Assembly (NCBI GenBank): GCA_904419095.1
Contig: CAJFQT010000069.1
Coordinates: 1-7,635 of the forward strand
Origin: an uncultured Clostridia bacterium
GTDB lineage: Bacteria; Bacillota; Clostridia; TANB77; CAG-508
Direction of reading: 5' to 3'
Length of the DNA stretch: 7,635 bases
Positions 5,945 through 7,635 of this stretch are shown here, piece by piece. Position 1 is the stretch's first letter; each line of letters begins with the position of its first letter. Under the pieces are notes generated by a model. It ran no database searches. It saw only the letters and a program-made list of their open reading frames with translations, and was not told the DNA's origin. The position numbers were made by a program, and so were the translations under genes.

Positions 5945-5996
5945 TGAAACGAAAATGTAATAAAAGTGAAATAGAAAGAATGAAGGGAAGGTAAAT

Positions 5997-7007
5997 ATGT
6001 TTAAATTTGGGTTTGGACAAGATGTTGGTATAGATTTAGGAACAGCAACAGTAATTGTATATGTAAAAGGAAAAGGAATTGTATTAAGAGAGCCATCTGT
6101 TGTTGCAGTTGATAATAATTCAGGAGAAGTATTAGCAGTAGGAGGAGAAGCTAGAAGAATGTTAGGAAGAACTCCAGGAAATATTGTAGCAACAAGACCA
6201 TTACGTGATGGAGTTATTTCAGATTATACAGTTACAGAGAAAATGTTAAAATACTTTATTAATAAAGTGTGTGGAAAATTTGTATTTGCACCAAGAATAA
6301 TGATTTGTATACCTTCTCAAGTAACAGAAGTAGAAAAGAAAGCTGTAATTGACGCTGCAACACAAGCAGGAGCAAGAAAAGTATATTTAATTGAAGAACC
6401 AATAGCAGCAGCAATTGGAGCAGGAATAGATATTGCAAAACCTTGTGGAAACATGGTTGTAGACATTGGAGGAGGAACAACAGATATAGCAGTAATTTCG
6501 CTAGGAGGATCAGTTGTAAATTCTTCAATAAAAGTTGCAGGAGATAAATTTGATGAAGCAATTGTAAAATATATAAAGAAAAAACACAATATAGCTATAG
6601 GAGAAAGAACAGCAGAGGATTTAAAAGTAAATATAGGATGTGTATATCCTAAAATACAAGATGTAGAAATGGATATAAGAGGAAGAGATTTAATTACAGG
6701 GTTACCTAAAACAGTAACAATACACTCATCAGAAATGTTAGAAGCATTAATAGAACCAGCGACAATGATAGTAGATGCAGTTCATGGAGTTCTTGAAAGA
6801 ACACCTCCAGAACTTGCAGCAGATATAAGTGACAAGGGAATATATATGACAGGTGGAGGATGTTTAATTGATGGTCTAGATAGATTATTGCAAGAAAAAA
6901 CAGGAATAAATGTCATGATTGCTCAAGATACAGTTTCATGCGTAGCTTTGGGAACAGGAAAGGCATTGGAAAATCTAGATGTTTTAGATGGTAAAGCAAG
7001 AAAATAA
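5997..7007 (+). CDS. mreB: MreB, rod-shape-determining actin homologue
   Basis: A complete 336-residue actin-fold protein, normal length. MreB polymerises on the inner face of the membrane and guides lateral cell-wall synthesis. The ATP-site motifs are intact: phosphate-1 VGIDLGTAT at 10-18, the connect-1 region EEPIAAAIGAG at 133-143, phosphate-2 VVDIGGGTTDIAVI at 154-167, and the adenosine motif YMTGGGCLIDGLDRLL at 283-298. The VIDAATQAGAR region and the GTGKALE ending are closer to MreB than to Mbl, though separating the paralogues by eye is not firm. The ATG is 5 bases after AAGGGAAGG. It stands alone: no mreC or mreD follows, and the next gene is convergent, so it may be a second or relocated copy. 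Phe-rich MFKFGFG at the N-terminus is a plausible membrane-contact segment. Confidence 0.95.
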   Translation: MFKFGFGQDVGIDLGTATVIVYVKGKGIVLREPSVVAVDNNSGEVLAVGGEARRMLGRTPGNIVATRPLRDGVISDYTVTEKMLKYFINKVCGKFVFAPRIMICIPSQVTEVEKKAVIDAATQAGARKVYLIEEPIAAAIGAGIDIAKPCGNMVVDIGGGTTDIAVISLGGSVVNSSIKVAGDKFDEAIVKYIKKKHNIAIGERTAEDLKVNIGCVYPKIQDVEMDIRGRDLITGLPKTVTIHSSEMLEALIEPATMIVDAVHGVLERTPPELAADISDKGIYMTGGGCLIDGLDRLLQEKTGINVMIAQDTVSCVALGTGKALENLDVLDGKARK

Positions 7008-7078
7008 AATTTTTGACTTCACAAAAAATATTAAATTATGTATAATTATTAATAAAAATTTGATATATTTATTATATA

Positions 7079-7142
7079 AAATAGGGTGTCCTATTTGAAA
7101 TGTTACCTTGAAATATACATTTCACATTAGGACACCCTATTT
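7079..7142. terminator. Long hairpin, probable bidirectional terminator
   Basis: AAATAGGGTGTCCTA (7079-7093) and its exact reverse complement (7128-7142) form a 15-base stem. An inner stem follows (TGAAATGT 7096-7103 with ACATTTCA 7117-7124) around a 13-base loop. It lies between the convergent mreB and the minus-strand gene at 7164. The T-rich tract after the stem is better on the minus strand (TTTTATAT), so it should stop that gene and probably mreB as well. A stem this long could also be a remnant of a small palindromic repeat. Confidence 0.65.
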
Positions 7143-7163
7143 AAAGAGCTAGAATGTAACAAA

Positions 7164-7634
7164 TTATTGTATTACAGACAATAATTCTCTTTCTGAAAGT
7201 TCACTGTCAGCAATTATAGCAACAAACTTATTAGGAAATAAAATGCCGATATTTAAAATACTAGAAAAACAAACATCTTCGCCAAATGTTGCTGTTAAAG
7301 TGGGGAATTTGTAGTAATTCTGAAGGCTTAATCTAGTTCGATTTTTAGAAGGTTGAAATAGTATAAAATATTTCTTTCCATCATTGATTTTTTTTCTACT
7401 TGCCGGCAGAAAAATAGTATTTTCGTACATAGTAGTATCAATTTCCTCAAAATGGGATATTCCCATTCTTTTGGAATGAGATGTTTTTTTTATGCCCAAA
7501 TAATATGCAGATGGCTTTTGATAAGCTCTAGAGTCAACAAATATAGGCTCACATATACAAAATTCACCATCTGGAAGTATTGGAGCAATTACTCCGTATA
7601 ACCGCCCAGTTTCGATTTTATTAATTGTTGCCAT
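7164..7634 (-). CDS. Hypothetical protein, possibly 5'-partial
   Basis: A 156-residue frame ending at TAA 7166-7164. The first methionine codon is at 7634-7632, one base from the window edge, so the true start and any ribosome site may lie outside. I do not recognise the family. The protein is soluble, with no signal peptide or membrane helix. It has a mixed beta-rich look (GRLYGVIAPILPDGEFCICEPIFV at the N-terminal side, KKYFILFQPS in the middle) and ends with ADSELSERELLSVIQ. Several lysine/arginine clusters (KKTSHSKRM, SRKKINDGKK) might suit a nucleic-acid partner, but that is speculation. It converges on mreB and shares the hairpin terminator. Base composition is somewhat less AT-extreme than mreB. 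Confidence 0.6.
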   Translation of the reverse strand: MATINKIETGRLYGVIAPILPDGEFCICEPIFVDSRAYQKPSAYYLGIKKTSHSKRMGISHFEEIDTTMYENTIFLPASRKKINDGKKYFILFQPSKNRTRLSLQNYYKFPTLTATFGEDVCFSSILNIGILFPNKFVAIIADSELSERELLSVIQ

Positions 7635-7635
7635 T

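Noticed and set aside
6259..6589. Minus-strand open frames of 90-100 residues inside mreB
   Set aside because: They are leucine- or serine/alanine-rich by-products of mreB codon usage, with no ribosome site or recognisable domain.

Overview
The window reads as DNA from Firmicutes, most likely Clostridia. Shine-Dalgarno sites are strong (AAGGAGG, AGGGGGG), two TTG starts are used, and much of the sequence is very AT-rich. It looks composite. Positions 1 to about 2440 have intermediate GC (about 48% in one line counted by hand). From about 2440 onward GC falls abruptly (about 22% in a line counted near 2600) and codons become strongly A/T-ending. The change falls inside an open reading frame, so at least one junction between DNAs of different origin, or an assembly join, is present.

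Region 1 (1-2442) is the distal part of a peptide-type ABC importer operon on the + strand: the C-terminal tail of a DppB-like permease, a complete DppC-like permease, a complete DppD-like ATPase, and the N-terminal half of a DppF-like ATPase. The genes are tightly packed, and dppD and dppF overlap by 8 bases. The DppF half keeps Walker A and the Q-loop. It stops just before the signature motif and runs in frame into a membrane protein tail.

Region 2 (about 2443-3180) is a patch of about 740 bases made of acyltransferase-3 sequence: the C-terminal end of one such protein, a 90-base intergenic spacer, and the N-terminal start of another. The second fragment runs in frame into the C-terminal half (region 4) of a sigma-70-family factor. 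Both long frames in 1996-3492 are therefore chimeras, and neither is likely to be a working version of its parents. Region 3 (3181-3661) is the sigma remnant followed by a very short membrane protein at the position of an anti-sigma factor, cut off right after its single membrane helix.

Region 4 (3662-5996) carries the t6A tRNA-modification genes on the - strand: tsaE, then a tsaB-rimI fusion. Related palindromic elements of about 145 bases lie on both sides of this pair, in the same orientation (3686-3829 and 5719-5866). They share their ends and a 19-base core, and look like copies of a small non-coding mobile element or a structured repeat. The upstream copy sits between two good divergent promoters, one for tsaE and one for mreB.

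Region 5 (5997-7635) holds a complete stand-alone mreB (rod-shape actin homologue), a long hairpin placed as a terminator between convergent genes, and an unrecognised 156-residue protein on the - strand that reaches the window edge.

The housekeeping genes (importer, t6A synthesis, MreB) are ordinary. The notable content is the mosaic structure at 2440 and 3180 and the paired palindromic elements. I do not see a defence system, CRISPR array, integrase, transposase, tRNA or rRNA.
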